Below, one piece after another: positions 7,797 to 16,094 of a stretch of DNA of 64,000 bases (positions within the stretch are counted from its first letter, which is position 1; every line of letters starts with the position of its first letter). The stretch comes from DATATV01 sp035551355 (lineage in GTDB: Bacteria; Actinomycetota; Actinomycetes; Mycobacteriales; Pseudonocardiaceae). The notes beneath the pieces are model-generated. The model was given only the letters and a program-made list of their open reading frames with translations. It searched no databases and was not told the origin of the DNA. The stretch lies in the NCBI GenBank assembly GCA_035551355.1, contig DASZNF010000052.1, forward strand, positions 1 through 64,000. The letters are read 5' to 3'. The translations under genes were made by a program, and so were the position numbers.

Positions 7797-8741
7797 ATGA
7801 CCCCGGATGGCGTGAGCCTGGTGGTGGCGGTGCCCGCCGCCATAGCCGGCGCGGCCTGTATGGGCCTGGCCAGCGCCGCGCAGGCCAAGGCAACCCATCA
7901 GGTGCCCGCGAGCAAGACGTTGCACCCAGGACTCTTGGTGAGCCTGGCCCACAGGCCGCTGTGGCTGATCGGGATCGGCGCCACCATCGCCGGGCTGGGT
8001 CTGCAGATCGTGGCGCTGGGTTTCGGCCCGCTGCTGCTGGTGCAGCCACTGCTGGTGACCGCACTGCCGTTCGCCAGCGGATTCTCCGCGTGGCTGGGCC
8101 ATCGCCGGGCCGACCGGGTGGTGGTGCTGGGCGCCTTCACCTGCGTCGCCGGGCTGGCCGCCTTCCTGGTACTCGCCCAGCCCAGTGGCGGATCGGACGA
8201 GTTGGTCGGGGTGGGCAACCTGATCCCGCTCGCGGTCGCGCTGGGCGTGGTGGCCATCGGCGGGCTGGCCGCGTCCTCGATGGTGCCCGGCCCGACCCGG
8301 ATCCTCGGCCTGGCGCTGGCCACCGGCGTGTTCTACGGGGTGACCGCGGCGCTGATGAAGGTGGTGGCCGGTGAGCTGCGGACCGGCCTGCTGCAGCCGT
8401 TCACCCATTGGACGCTGTACGCGGTGTGCGTGATCGGCCCGATCGGCTTCCTGTTGTCCCAGAACACGTTCCAGCAGGGCAAGCTGGTGTCGTTGTCGCT
8501 GGCCGTGATCACCACGGTGGACCCGTTGGTCGGCGTGGCCATCGGGGTGTGGTGGATGGACGAGTCGGCCAGCACGGGGGCCGCGGTACTGGCCGGTGAG
8601 CTGATCTCGGCCGCGGTGATCGTGGCCGGCATCGCCATCCTGGCGCGCCGAGGAGCGCACCTGGTGTCCGGCAACGCCCCGGTGGCGCAACCGGCCCCGG
8701 CGACCGCGCCGACGTCCCGCGAAGCTGACTCCCACGCCTGA
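7797..8741 (+). CDS. DMT-superfamily membrane transporter (NIPA/EamA-like)
   Basis: 314-residue protein with nine or ten hydrophobic segments in the pattern of drug/metabolite transporters; the DMT family members nearest in style are NIPA-type proteins (AQAKATHQV after helix 1, LVQPLLVTALPFASGFSAWLGHRR, FLLSQNTFQQGKLVSLSLAVIT, DPLVGVAIGVWWMDES). The substrate is unknown. ATG 7797 is preceded by GAGGGGG five bases upstream. A short Ala/Pro-rich cytoplasmic tail ends the protein. Downstream lies a 27-bp repeat array before the convergent ddaH gene. Confidence 0.7.
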   Translation: MTPDGVSLVVAVPAAIAGAACMGLASAAQAKATHQVPASKTLHPGLLVSLAHRPLWLIGIGATIAGLGLQIVALGFGPLLLVQPLLVTALPFASGFSAWLGHRRADRVVVLGAFTCVAGLAAFLVLAQPSGGSDELVGVGNLIPLAVALGVVAIGGLAASSMVPGPTRILGLALATGVFYGVTAALMKVVAGELRTGLLQPFTHWTLYAVCVIGPIGFLLSQNTFQQGKLVSLSLAVITTVDPLVGVAIGVWWMDESASTGAAVLAGELISAAVIVAGIAILARRGAHLVSGNAPVAQPAPATAPTSREADSHA

Positions 8742-8800
8742 TTCGACGCAGCCCCGGCCTCGCCGGTTCACTCCCGTACGGAGCAACTCACCCGGGCAAC

Positions 8801-9057
8801 TCACCCGGCCGTGGCGAGCAGCCCTCGTCACCCAATCGTGCCGAGCGGACGACGAGCGGGCCCTCCCACCCGATCGTGGCGAGCGGCCTTCCTCACCCAG
8901 TCGGGGCCGCCGTGGGATCTCCTCACCCGACAGCGCGAGCCGACCCCGTTACTCGATCGCCTCGACCGGCTACCGGTATCTACTCGCGCAGCTCAAGCCG
9001 CCATCACCCGACCGTGTCCAGTCGGCCTGGCCACCCGATCTGGTCAACGGTCAGGCG
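8801..9057 (+). repeat. degenerate 27-bp repeat array between the DMT transporter and ddaH
   Basis: This convergent intergenic stretch of about 310 bp has no other gene. Units begin TCACCC or a near variant at 8801, 8828, 8866, 8893, 8923, 8950, 8977, 9004 and 9031; most steps are exactly 27 bp and two carry small insertions (+11, +3). The best unit, at 8867, has the core CACCCGATCGTGGCGAGCGG. The last unit overlaps the ddaH stop codon at 9051-9053. The core is shared with the array inside the siderophore-interacting protein gene. Confidence 0.75.
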
Positions 9058-9911
9058 CGAATCTCCAGCGTGCAGCACTTCGGCCCGCCGCCGGCCTTGC
9101 GCAGTTCCGAGATGTCCACCAGCACCGGCGTGTAGCCCCGGTCGGCCAGCCGGTCGGCCAGGCCCACCGCCTCGGCCGGCAGCACCACGTTGCGCCCGTC
9201 GGACACCCCGTTGAGCCCGAGCCAGGCCGCGTCCGTCTCCTCGGCCAGCACCGCGTCCGGGAACAGGGTGCGCAGCACCTCCCGCGAACCCGGCGAGAAC
9301 GCCCCCGGGTAGTAGGCCAGCTGCGGCCGTTCCGGGCTCTCGGCCAGCACGAACAGCGCGGTGTCCAGGTGGTAGTAGCGCGGGTCGACCAGGGTCAGCC
9401 CGACCACCGGCACGCCGAGCGCCTCCTGGGCCTCGGCGTGCGCCGCCGGGTCGGTGCGGAATCCGGTCCCGGCCAGCAGCAGCCGCCCGGTCCAGGCGAA
9501 GTCGCCCTCCGCCTCGTTGATCGCCGCCGGCATCCGCACGTCCCGGAACCCGTTGGCCAGGAACCACTGCCGGTAGAAGTCGGCCTCCGCGGCCCGCTCG
9601 GCCGCCCGGAACCGCGCACCGAGCACCCGCCCGCCGACCACGGTCGCACTGTTCGCGGCGAACACCATGTCCGGCAGCCCGGCCACCGGCTCGATGGTGT
9701 CCACCCGGTGCCCGAGCCGCTCGTAGGCGGTCTTCAACTCGGTCCACTGCGCCACCGCGCGGGCCGGGTTCACCGGCACGGCCGGGTCCATCCACGGGTT
9801 GATCGCGTAGCGCACGTCGAAGTGCTCGGGCCGGCACATCAGGTACCGGCGGGTGGTCGGCAGCCGATCCGGAACGGCCATCGCGGGGCGGTCGAGAGGC
9901 ACCGTGGTCAT
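9051..9911 (-). CDS. ddaH: dimethylargininase / arginine deiminase-superfamily amidinohydrolase
   Basis: Predicted to hydrolyse dimethylarginine or a related guanidino compound to citrulline-type products. The 286-residue protein has the family pattern: Met-Cys-Arg near the N-terminus (YLMCRPEHFDV), NPWMDP, an acidic active-site block NEAEGDFAWTG, the catalytic His in YYHLDTALF and the C-terminal catalytic Cys in GGGPKCCTLEI (Cys279/280). Start ATG 9911 has no ribosome site but a TACATT hexamer ends 7 bases upstream, suggesting a leaderless mRNA. A divergent Lrp-type regulator lies 75 bp away, an arrangement also known next to ornithine aminotransferase genes in mycobacteria. Exact substrate is uncertain. 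Confidence 0.8.
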   Translation of the reverse strand: MTTVPLDRPAMAVPDRLPTTRRYLMCRPEHFDVRYAINPWMDPAVPVNPARAVAQWTELKTAYERLGHRVDTIEPVAGLPDMVFAANSATVVGGRVLGARFRAAERAAEADFYRQWFLANGFRDVRMPAAINEAEGDFAWTGRLLLAGTGFRTDPAAHAEAQEALGVPVVGLTLVDPRYYHLDTALFVLAESPERPQLAYYPGAFSPGSREVLRTLFPDAVLAEETDAAWLGLNGVSDGRNVVLPAEAVGLADRLADRGYTPVLVDISELRKAGGGPKCCTLEIRA

Positions 9912-9918
9912 GGATCGA

Positions 9919-9924
9919 AATGTA
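9919..9924 (-). promoter_or_regulatory. probable leaderless -10 element of ddaH
   Basis: TACATT on the minus strand, 7 bases before ATG 9911, with no Shine-Dalgarno sequence. This spacing would put transcription initiation at or next to the start codon. Confidence 0.45.
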
Positions 9925-9986
9925 TGTGCCTGCCAGACGAGCGATCAATAATGTCTTGTTGCTTCCTTCCAGGCAGAATGTTGCGT

Positions 9987-10457
9987 ATGGACGCCATCGA
10001 CCAGCGAATCGTTTCGTGCCTCGTGTCCGCCGCCCGATCGAGTTACGCGGAGATCGGCTCCGTGGTCGGCCTGTCCGCGCCCGCGGTGAAACGCCGGGTG
10101 GACCGGCTGCTGGACACCGGGGTGCTGCGCGGGTTCACCGCGGTGGTCGATCCGGAGGCTCTGGGCTGGGGCACCGAGGCGTTCGTGGAGGTGCACTGCC
10201 GGGGCAACGTGCCGCCCGCGCGGATCAGCGCCCGCCTGGAGCCGATGCCCGAGGTGGTCGCGGCCTACACCGTGTCCGGCGCCCCGGACGCGATCGTGCA
10301 CCTGCGCGCGGCCGACATCCACCATCTGGAATCGGCACTGGAACGGTTGCGTGCCATGGACATCGTGGACCGGACGGTATCGACGGTGGTGTTGTCCACC
10401 CTTCTGGAACGACCCCTGGTGCCCAAGGCGGCGGACACCGGAGCCGACCACGGGTGA
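9987..10457 (+). CDS. Lrp/AsnC-family transcriptional regulator
   Basis: 156-residue one-domain-plus-sensor regulator. The N-terminal winged helix-turn-helix (MDAIDQRIVSCLVSAARSSYAEIGSVVGLSAPAVKRRVDRLLDTGVLRGF) is followed by the RAM effector domain (AFVEVHCRGN, VVAAYTVSGAPDAIVHL). Divergent from ddaH, it probably controls that gene and arginine/ornithine metabolism. The start is either ATG 9987 or ATG 9978 (adding MLR); an AGG at 9971-9973 sits closer to 9978. A TAATGT hexamer at 9950-9955 is a plausible -10. Both promoters lie within the 75-bp divergent spacer. Confidence 0.85.
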   Translation: MDAIDQRIVSCLVSAARSSYAEIGSVVGLSAPAVKRRVDRLLDTGVLRGFTAVVDPEALGWGTEAFVEVHCRGNVPPARISARLEPMPEVVAAYTVSGAPDAIVHLRAADIHHLESALERLRAMDIVDRTVSTVVLSTLLERPLVPKAADTGADHG

Positions 10458-10679
10458 CCGTCACCACGGTAAACACCGAAAACCTCAAGTTAATGTTAGG
10501 TTGGGATCGACGATGTGACCGACACAACATCCGAGGTTATGGCCGATGACCTGCGGTTTCCCACAGCGTGACAGGGGTGGGACGGGTTCGGTCGGAGTCC
10601 GATGGAAACGACTACCCTCGCGGATGGGCGTGACCGCGACCCGTGCCTGGTACTGACGAAAAGAGGGATCGGCTAACCC

Positions 10680-12569
10680 ATGAGCGTCGATATGGGTAAC
10701 GGAGCCTCGCCGGGGGACACCGAGGTCCGGCAGCTGGACCGGGTGGTGATCCGTTTCGCCGGCGACTCCGGTGACGGCATGCAGCTCACCGGAGACAGGT
10801 TCACCTCGGAGGCGGCGGCGTTCGGCAACGACCTGGCCACCCTGCCCAACTTCCCGGCGGAGATCCGCGCGCCACAGGGCACTCTGCCCGGCGTGTCCAG
10901 CTTTCAGCTGCACTTCGCCGACTACGACATCCTCACCCCGGGTGATCGCCCGGACGTGCTGGTCGCGATGAACCCGGCCGCGCTGAAGACGAACGTCGCC
11001 GACCTGCCCGCGGGCGGGATCCTGATCGTCAACACCGACGAGTTCACCAAACGGAACCTGACCAAGGTCGGCTACCCGAGCAACCCGTTGGAGGACGGCT
11101 CGCTTGGTGACTTCCAGGTGCACCAGGTCGCGATGGCCACGCTGACCCAGGGCGCGCTGGCCGAGACCGGACTGGGCAAGAAGGACGCGGAGCGCGCGAA
11201 GAACATGTTCGCGCTGGGCCTGCTGTCCTGGATGTACCACCGGCCGACCGAGGGCACCGAGCGGTTCCTGCGGGAGAAGTTCAGCGGCAAGCCCGACATC
11301 GCCGAGGCCAACGTCCTGGCCTTCCGCGCGGGCTGGAACTATGGCGAGACCACCGAGGCGTTCGCGGTCACCTACAGCGTGGCCCCGGCCCAGCTGGCCG
11401 CGGGCACCTACCGGCAGATCACCGGGAACGTCGCGCTGGCCTACGGGATCGTGGCCGCGACCCAGTGCACGGGGCTCCCGGTGCTGCTGGGCACCTACCC
11501 GATCACCCCGGCCTCGGACATCCTGCACGAGCTGTCCAAGCACAAGAACTTCAATGTGACCACGTTCCAGGCCGAGGACGAGATCGCCGGCATCGGCGCG
11601 GCGCTTGGCGCGTCCTACGGCGGGTCGCTGGGCATGACCACGACCTCCGGGCCGGGCGTGGCGCTGAAGTCGGAGACCATCGGCCTGGCCGTGATGACCG
11701 AACTGCCGCTGGTGGTCATCGACGTGCAGCGCGGCGGTCCGTCCACCGGGCTGCCCACCAAGACCGAGCAGGCCGACCTGCTGCAGGCGATGTTCGGCCG
11801 CAACGGCGAGGCGCCGGTGCCGATCATCGCGCCGCAGTCGCCCGCGGACTGCTTCGACGCGCTGCTGGACGCGGTGCGCATCGCGACCACCTACCGGACG
11901 CCGGTGATGCTGCTCTCGGATGGCTACAACGCCAACGGTTCCGAGCCGTGGCTGATCCCGGACGTTGGCACGCTGCCGGACCTGTCGGTCAGCTTCGCCA
12001 CCGAGCCCAACGCCCCGGACGGCTCCGACTCGTTCTGGCCGTACCTGCGCGACCCGGAGACGCTGGCCCGGCCGTGGGCGGTGCCCGGCACGCCCGGCTT
12101 GCAGCACCGCATCGGCGGCCTGGAAAAGGCCGACGGGACGGGCAACATCTCCTACGATCCGGACAACCACGACAAGATGGTCCGGTTGCGTCAGGCCAAG
12201 ATCGACGGCATCTCGGTGCCGGACGTGACGGTCGACGACCCGTCCGGGCAGGCCCGCACACTGGTGGTCGGCTGGGGTTCCACGTTCGGCCCGATCGGCG
12301 CCGCGGCGCGCCGGGTGCGCGGCCGGGGACAGCAGATCGCCACCGTGCATCTACGCCACCTCAACCCGCTGCCGGCGAACCTGGGCGAGATCCTGGCCCG
12401 CTACGACCGGGTGGTCGTGCCGGAGATGAACCTGGGGCAGCTGGCGCTGTTGCTGCGCGCGAAATATCTGGTGGACGCCATCAGCTACACGAAGGTGGCG
12501 GGTCTGCCGTTCAAGGCGGAGGAATTGCAGGACGTGTTCCTGGACATGATCAAGGGGGTGCAGGCGTGA
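10680..12569 (+). CDS. korA: 2-oxoglutarate:ferredoxin oxidoreductase, fused gamma-alpha subunit
   Basis: Large subunit of the CoA-dependent 2-oxoglutarate ferredoxin oxidoreductase, an alternative to 2-oxoglutarate dehydrogenase. The 629-residue chain starts with the gamma domain (VVIRFAGDSGDGMQLTGDRFTSEAA, about residues 22-46; NFPAEIRAPQGTLPGVSSFQLHF) and continues into the alpha pyrimidine-binding domain (GTYPITPASDILHELSKH, TTTSGPGVALKSETIGLAV, QRGGPSTGLPTKTEQADL). Actinobacterial KorA has the same fusion. Start ATG 10680 has a GAGGG about 13 bases away; a TACCCT near 10612-10617 could be the -10. The gene overlaps korB by 4 bases. Confidence 0.92.
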   Translation: MSVDMGNGASPGDTEVRQLDRVVIRFAGDSGDGMQLTGDRFTSEAAAFGNDLATLPNFPAEIRAPQGTLPGVSSFQLHFADYDILTPGDRPDVLVAMNPAALKTNVADLPAGGILIVNTDEFTKRNLTKVGYPSNPLEDGSLGDFQVHQVAMATLTQGALAETGLGKKDAERAKNMFALGLLSWMYHRPTEGTERFLREKFSGKPDIAEANVLAFRAGWNYGETTEAFAVTYSVAPAQLAAGTYRQITGNVALAYGIVAATQCTGLPVLLGTYPITPASDILHELSKHKNFNVTTFQAEDEIAGIGAALGASYGGSLGMTTTSGPGVALKSETIGLAVMTELPLVVIDVQRGGPSTGLPTKTEQADLLQAMFGRNGEAPVPIIAPQSPADCFDALLDAVRIATTYRTPVMLLSDGYNANGSEPWLIPDVGTLPDLSVSFATEPNAPDGSDSFWPYLRDPETLARPWAVPGTPGLQHRIGGLEKADGTGNISYDPDNHDKMVRLRQAKIDGISVPDVTVDDPSGQARTLVVGWGSTFGPIGAAARRVRGRGQQIATVHLRHLNPLPANLGEILARYDRVVVPEMNLGQLALLLRAKYLVDAISYTKVAGLPFKAEELQDVFLDMIKGVQA

Positions 12570-13636
12570 CGGCGATCGATCTCGGCCTGCCGGGCCTCGG
12601 CGGCCTTGACGGGGTGCCGACGACGGACGAGAAGCAGTCCGCGCGGGACTACAAGTCCGACCAGGAAGTGCGCTGGTGCCCGGGTTGCGGTGACTACGCG
12701 GTGCTGGCGGCGGTGCAGGGCTTCATGCCCTCGCTCGGGCTCAAGCGCGAGAACATCGTGTTCGTCTCGGGCATCGGGTGTTCGTCGCGGTTCCCGTACT
12801 ACATGAACACCTATGGCGTGCACTCGATCCACGGGCGCGCGCCGGCGATCGCGACCGGCCTCGCGGTGACCCGGCCCGACCTGTCGGTGTGGGTGGTGAC
12901 CGGGGACGGCGACGCGCTGTCCATCGGCGGCAACCACCTGATGCACACGTTGCGGCGCAACGTGAATCTGAAGATCCTGCTGTTCAACAACCGGATCTAC
13001 GGGTTGACCAAGGGGCAGTACTCGCCGACGTCGGAAGAGGGCAAGGTCACCAAGTCCACCCCGATGGGCTCGCTGGACCACCCGTTCAACCCGGTGTCGC
13101 TGGCGCTGGGCGCGGAGGCCACTTTCGTCGGCCGGGCGCTGGATTCCGATCGTGCGGGCCTGACCGAGGTGCTGCGCGCGGCGGCCGAGCACCGGGGCAC
13201 GGCGCTGGTGGAGATCTACCAGAACTGCCCGATCTTCAACGACGGCGCGTTCGAGGTGCTGAAGGACCAGGGCGAGAAGGACCGGCGAATCGTGCCGCTG
13301 CGGCACGGCGAGCCGATCGTGTTCGGTGCCGACGGCGAGTTCGGCGTGGTGCGCGACGAGCGGACCGGTTCGCTGGTGGTGCGCGAGGTGGCCGAGGTCG
13401 GCAAGGAGAAGATCCTGGTGCACGACGCGGCGCAGACCGACCCGTCCACCGCGTTCGCGCTGTCCCGGCTGACCGGCAGCGACCTGGCCCACACGGTGAC
13501 CGGCGTGTTCCGCAACGTGTCCCGGCCGACCTACGACGACCTGGCCCGGGATCAGGTGAGCAAGGCCAAGGAGGCCAAGCAGCCGGACCTGCAGAAGTTG
13601 TTGAACGGCAAGGACACCTGGACCGTGGCGGGCTGA
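12566..13636 (+). CDS. korB: 2-oxoglutarate:ferredoxin oxidoreductase, beta subunit
   Basis: Thiamine-diphosphate and iron-sulphur subunit paired with KorA. The 356-residue protein has WCPGCGDYAVLAA (cluster-ligand Cys38 and Cys41), GIGCSSRFPYYMNTYG, and the ThDP/Mg motif WVVTGDGDALSIGGNHLMHTLRRN with the NNRIYGLTKGQYSPTS loop typical of the family. It starts at GTG 12566, inside the korA stop (GTGA overlap), so translation is coupled. Strand and spacing make korAB a two-gene operon; the convergent GNAT gene ends 4 bases downstream, leaving no room for a separate terminator. Confidence 0.92.
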   Translation: MTAIDLGLPGLGGLDGVPTTDEKQSARDYKSDQEVRWCPGCGDYAVLAAVQGFMPSLGLKRENIVFVSGIGCSSRFPYYMNTYGVHSIHGRAPAIATGLAVTRPDLSVWVVTGDGDALSIGGNHLMHTLRRNVNLKILLFNNRIYGLTKGQYSPTSEEGKVTKSTPMGSLDHPFNPVSLALGAEATFVGRALDSDRAGLTEVLRAAAEHRGTALVEIYQNCPIFNDGAFEVLKDQGEKDRRIVPLRHGEPIVFGADGEFGVVRDERTGSLVVREVAEVGKEKILVHDAAQTDPSTAFALSRLTGSDLAHTVTGVFRNVSRPTYDDLARDQVSKAKEAKQPDLQKLLNGKDTWTVAG

Positions 13637-13640
13637 TTTC

Positions 13641-14783
13641 TCAGTAACGTCCGCTCCGCGGCAGGAGCTCCCAGGCAGTCCACAATGGACGGTAGCCGAG
13701 CCGGTGCCAGAACGGACCGGACAACGGATTGAGCGTGGCGTAGTCGAGCAGGGTGGCGGCTACGCCCGCTTGGTCCAGGGCGAGATGTGCTTGCGCCGCA
13801 AGCGAAGTCCCCACTCCGGACCCGCGTTCCCCGGCCCGCACGGACAAACAGCTGATGTACCCGACGGACTCGGCGCGCACCCGAGGCAACATCCAGTCCG
13901 CCCCCGGCGGCCGCTCGACCACGATCATCCCGAGAAGTTCGCCGCCCCGTTCGGCCACCCAGGCCCAGGACTGCCCGAACGACACGATGTTGCGCACTCG
14001 CTCCCGCAGCCGATCGACTGTGCCCGCGCGCTCGAAGACGCCGCCGAATTGAGCGTCCCAGCGGATTTCGGCCAGCCAGAGATCGACAACCGCGTCGAAG
14101 TCCGCCGCCTGGATCTCTCGGACCACAACAGGTTCGGCGCCGCAGGCAACCTCGGCCGCGCCTGCGGCGGCATTAGTGGCAGGCGCACTACTGCCAGCCG
14201 CTCCGGCGGCGTTCGAAGCCAGGCGGCCCGACGCAGCCGCGTCGGCCAGTCCGCCTTCGCCGGCCCGCGATGGCGTCGCCCGGCCCGCCGGGCGCACCGC
14301 CAGTACCGTCCGCGCCACCAGTCCGTGCCGCAGGAACGCGGCAACCATCGCGGTGTCCCGGCTGGGCCAGGTCAGCACCGCCGAACTCTCGGCCCGACCA
14401 GCCAGCCACGGCCCGGCGACTCCGGCACCGGCAGCCGCAGGATCGCTTGCCGCCGTGCCCGATTCGCCGACCGCGGCCAGGTGCGCCCGCCACCGGCCCA
14501 GTAGGGCGTCCATCGCCTCCGCAGCCCGGTCCCCGCCCACCAGCACGTCCGCCAGCCGATGCCGCTCCAGCGTCCCCCAGCAGGCGTCCAGCGATGCCGG
14601 ATCGACCTGGAACCGCCGCGCCACCCCGGCGGCCGGCCCGTCCGGCACGGCCAGCACCACATCCCCGGCCAGCGCCGGGCTCGGCGGAAGTCCCGCGGGC
14701 AGCAACGGATCCAGCTTTCGCCACCGCTCGGCCTGCGCGTCCCGCAGACCGTCGATCACCGCTGAGACCTCCACCCCGTCCAC
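13641..14783 (-). CDS. GNAT acetyltransferase with N-terminal domain and Ala-rich linker
   Basis: 380-residue protein. The C-terminal part (about 228-375) is a GCN5-type acetyltransferase: VVREIQAADFDAVVDLWLAEI, YISCLSVRAGERGSGVGTSLAAQAH with the acetyl-CoA loop, and NPLSGPFWHRLGYRPLW. The N-terminal 170 residues (DPLLPAGLPPSP, WGTLERHRLADVLVGG) may be a degenerate second acetyltransferase-like domain. The two are joined by about 45 Ala/Gly/Ser-rich residues. The GTG 14783 start is supported by TAGCAT ending 6 bases upstream (leaderless). The substrate is unknown. Confidence 0.75.
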   Translation of the reverse strand: MDGVEVSAVIDGLRDAQAERWRKLDPLLPAGLPPSPALAGDVVLAVPDGPAAGVARRFQVDPASLDACWGTLERHRLADVLVGGDRAAEAMDALLGRWRAHLAAVGESGTAASDPAAAGAGVAGPWLAGRAESSAVLTWPSRDTAMVAAFLRHGLVARTVLAVRPAGRATPSRAGEGGLADAAASGRLASNAAGAAGSSAPATNAAAGAAEVACGAEPVVVREIQAADFDAVVDLWLAEIRWDAQFGGVFERAGTVDRLRERVRNIVSFGQSWAWVAERGGELLGMIVVERPPGADWMLPRVRAESVGYISCLSVRAGERGSGVGTSLAAQAHLALDQAGVAATLLDYATLNPLSGPFWHRLGYRPLWTAWELLPRSGRY

Positions 14784-14789
14784 GCCCGG

Positions 14790-14795
14790 ATGCTA
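14790..14795 (-). promoter_or_regulatory. probable leaderless -10 element of the GNAT gene
   Basis: TAGCAT on the minus strand with a 6-base spacer to GTG 14783 and no ribosome site; consistent with a transcript that begins at the start codon. Confidence 0.45.
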
Positions 14796-14894
14796 GCCGC
14801 GCGACGCTCAGCCCAACCCGACCAGAGCCTCCAGCCCGGCCGGCCGCGGGCGTCGCCCAATCCGGTCAACGCCCGCCTCGGCCACCCGAAAGCC

Positions 14895-15857
14895 TTACGC
14901 CAGCTCCGCCGCGAACGGCGGTTCGGCCCCGACCCGGCTTACCGTGATGGCTGCCGCCCGGGCCGCGAAGCCGAGCGCCTCAGACCAGTCCTTGGCCTCC
15001 AGCTTCCGCACCTGACCAGCGGATTCGACGCCATGCTGAGACAGCCAGGCCAGCAGCGCCGCGTGCACCGTGTCGCCCGCGCCGATGGTGTCCGCGACCG
15101 TGGCCCGGACCGCCGGTACCTCGATCTTGTCGCCCGATGCGGTGAAGGAGGACAGCCCATCGCCCCCGCGAGTGAGAACGACCGCGCTCACGCCGGCGTC
15201 CAGCCACTCCCGGACCACCGCTTCGACCTGCTCGATTGGGCTCTCAGCAGGCAGTTCAGCCAGCCAGCAGGCATCCTCCACGGACGCCTTCAGCACCGTG
15301 ATGTGCGACAGCCAGGACCGGAACCTCGCCCGATAGGCGTCGGCGTCCTCGATCAGTCCGGTGCGCACGTTCGGGTCAACCACGACCAGCCGCCCGCGCT
15401 CGGACTCGCGGCGCAGCATCGCCTCGTACACGCTCGCCCCGGGCTCCAGCACCATCCCGAGCGTGCCCACTGACAACGTTGTCAGCTCATCCGGCAACGC
15501 GCCGGGGTCGGCCACCAGCCGGTCGGCCGTGCCGGCCACGTGGAAGGTGTAGCGGGCCGAACCGTCCGCGGCCAGGGTGACCACCGCGAGCGTGGTCGGC
15601 TCCGGCCCGCGTTGCACGAACCGGATGTCCACGCCGGCCCCGACCAGCCGTTCCACCAGCGCGTCGCCGAACGCGTCCCGCGACACCCGGGACAGGAATG
15701 CCACCGGCGCGCCAAGCCGCCCGAGCGCGACCGCGGTGTTGTAGGGCCCGCCACCCAGCCGTGGCAGCAACGGGCCGAGCTCACCCCTTCGGGTGGACGG
15801 ATCCGGCACCAGGTCGACCAGGGCCTCGCCACCGACAACGATCAACGTCCACCTCAC
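14895..15857 (-). CDS. PfkB-family carbohydrate kinase (fructokinase-like)
   Basis: ATP-dependent sugar kinase of the ribokinase superfamily, 320 residues. Seen directly: N-terminal VVGGEALVDLVPDP, the substrate-side signature LPRLGGGPYNTAVALGRLGAPVAFLSRVSRDAFG (about residues 32-65), and the catalytic DTIGAGDTVHAALLAWL with the base Asp near residue 260. The pattern is closest to fructokinases, but ribose, adenosine or other sugars cannot be excluded. GTG 15857 is the longest reasonable start; a TTG three codons in is also possible. The upstream spacer holds two copies of a 27/28-bp repeat. Confidence 0.85.
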   Translation of the reverse strand: MRWTLIVVGGEALVDLVPDPSTRRGELGPLLPRLGGGPYNTAVALGRLGAPVAFLSRVSRDAFGDALVERLVGAGVDIRFVQRGPEPTTLAVVTLAADGSARYTFHVAGTADRLVADPGALPDELTTLSVGTLGMVLEPGASVYEAMLRRESERGRLVVVDPNVRTGLIEDADAYRARFRSWLSHITVLKASVEDACWLAELPAESPIEQVEAVVREWLDAGVSAVVLTRGGDGLSSFTASGDKIEVPAVRATVADTIGAGDTVHAALLAWLSQHGVESAGQVRKLEAKDWSEALGFAARAAAITVSRVGAEPPFAAELA

Positions 15858-15934
15858 TCACTCGCGTGCCGACCGCCGGCGACGCCCGCGCGCCGCCCGT
15901 CGCACACCAACCAACGGCGCCGCGTCCGCGCGCG

Positions 15935-15990
15935 CCACCCGTTCGGGCCGAACGGCGTGACCCCACCCGTTCGAGGTCACGTCGAAGCGA
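15935..15990 (+). repeat. two copies of the 27/28-bp CACCC-type repeat
   Basis: CCACCCGTTCGGGCCGAACG at 15935 and CCACCCGTTCGAGGTCACGT at 15963, 28 bp apart. They lie in the divergent spacer between the sugar kinase and the acyl-CoA dehydrogenase. The first also contains the inverted repeat CGTTCGGGCCGAACG. Confidence 0.45.
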
Positions 15991-16094
15991 GTGTGCCGGA
16001 ACACCCTCAGTGGCAGGTGCGCGGAGCTAAGATTGGACGTCCGACAATCTGTTGACCTACCAATGTCGCGCCGTCCGCCACCGTGGAGGAACCC

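Noticed and set aside
14808..14890. Weak CACCC-like repeats between the GNAT and sugar kinase genes
   Set aside because: Spacings of about 45 and 29 bp do not keep the 27-bp register, so I mention them only as possible diverged relatives.
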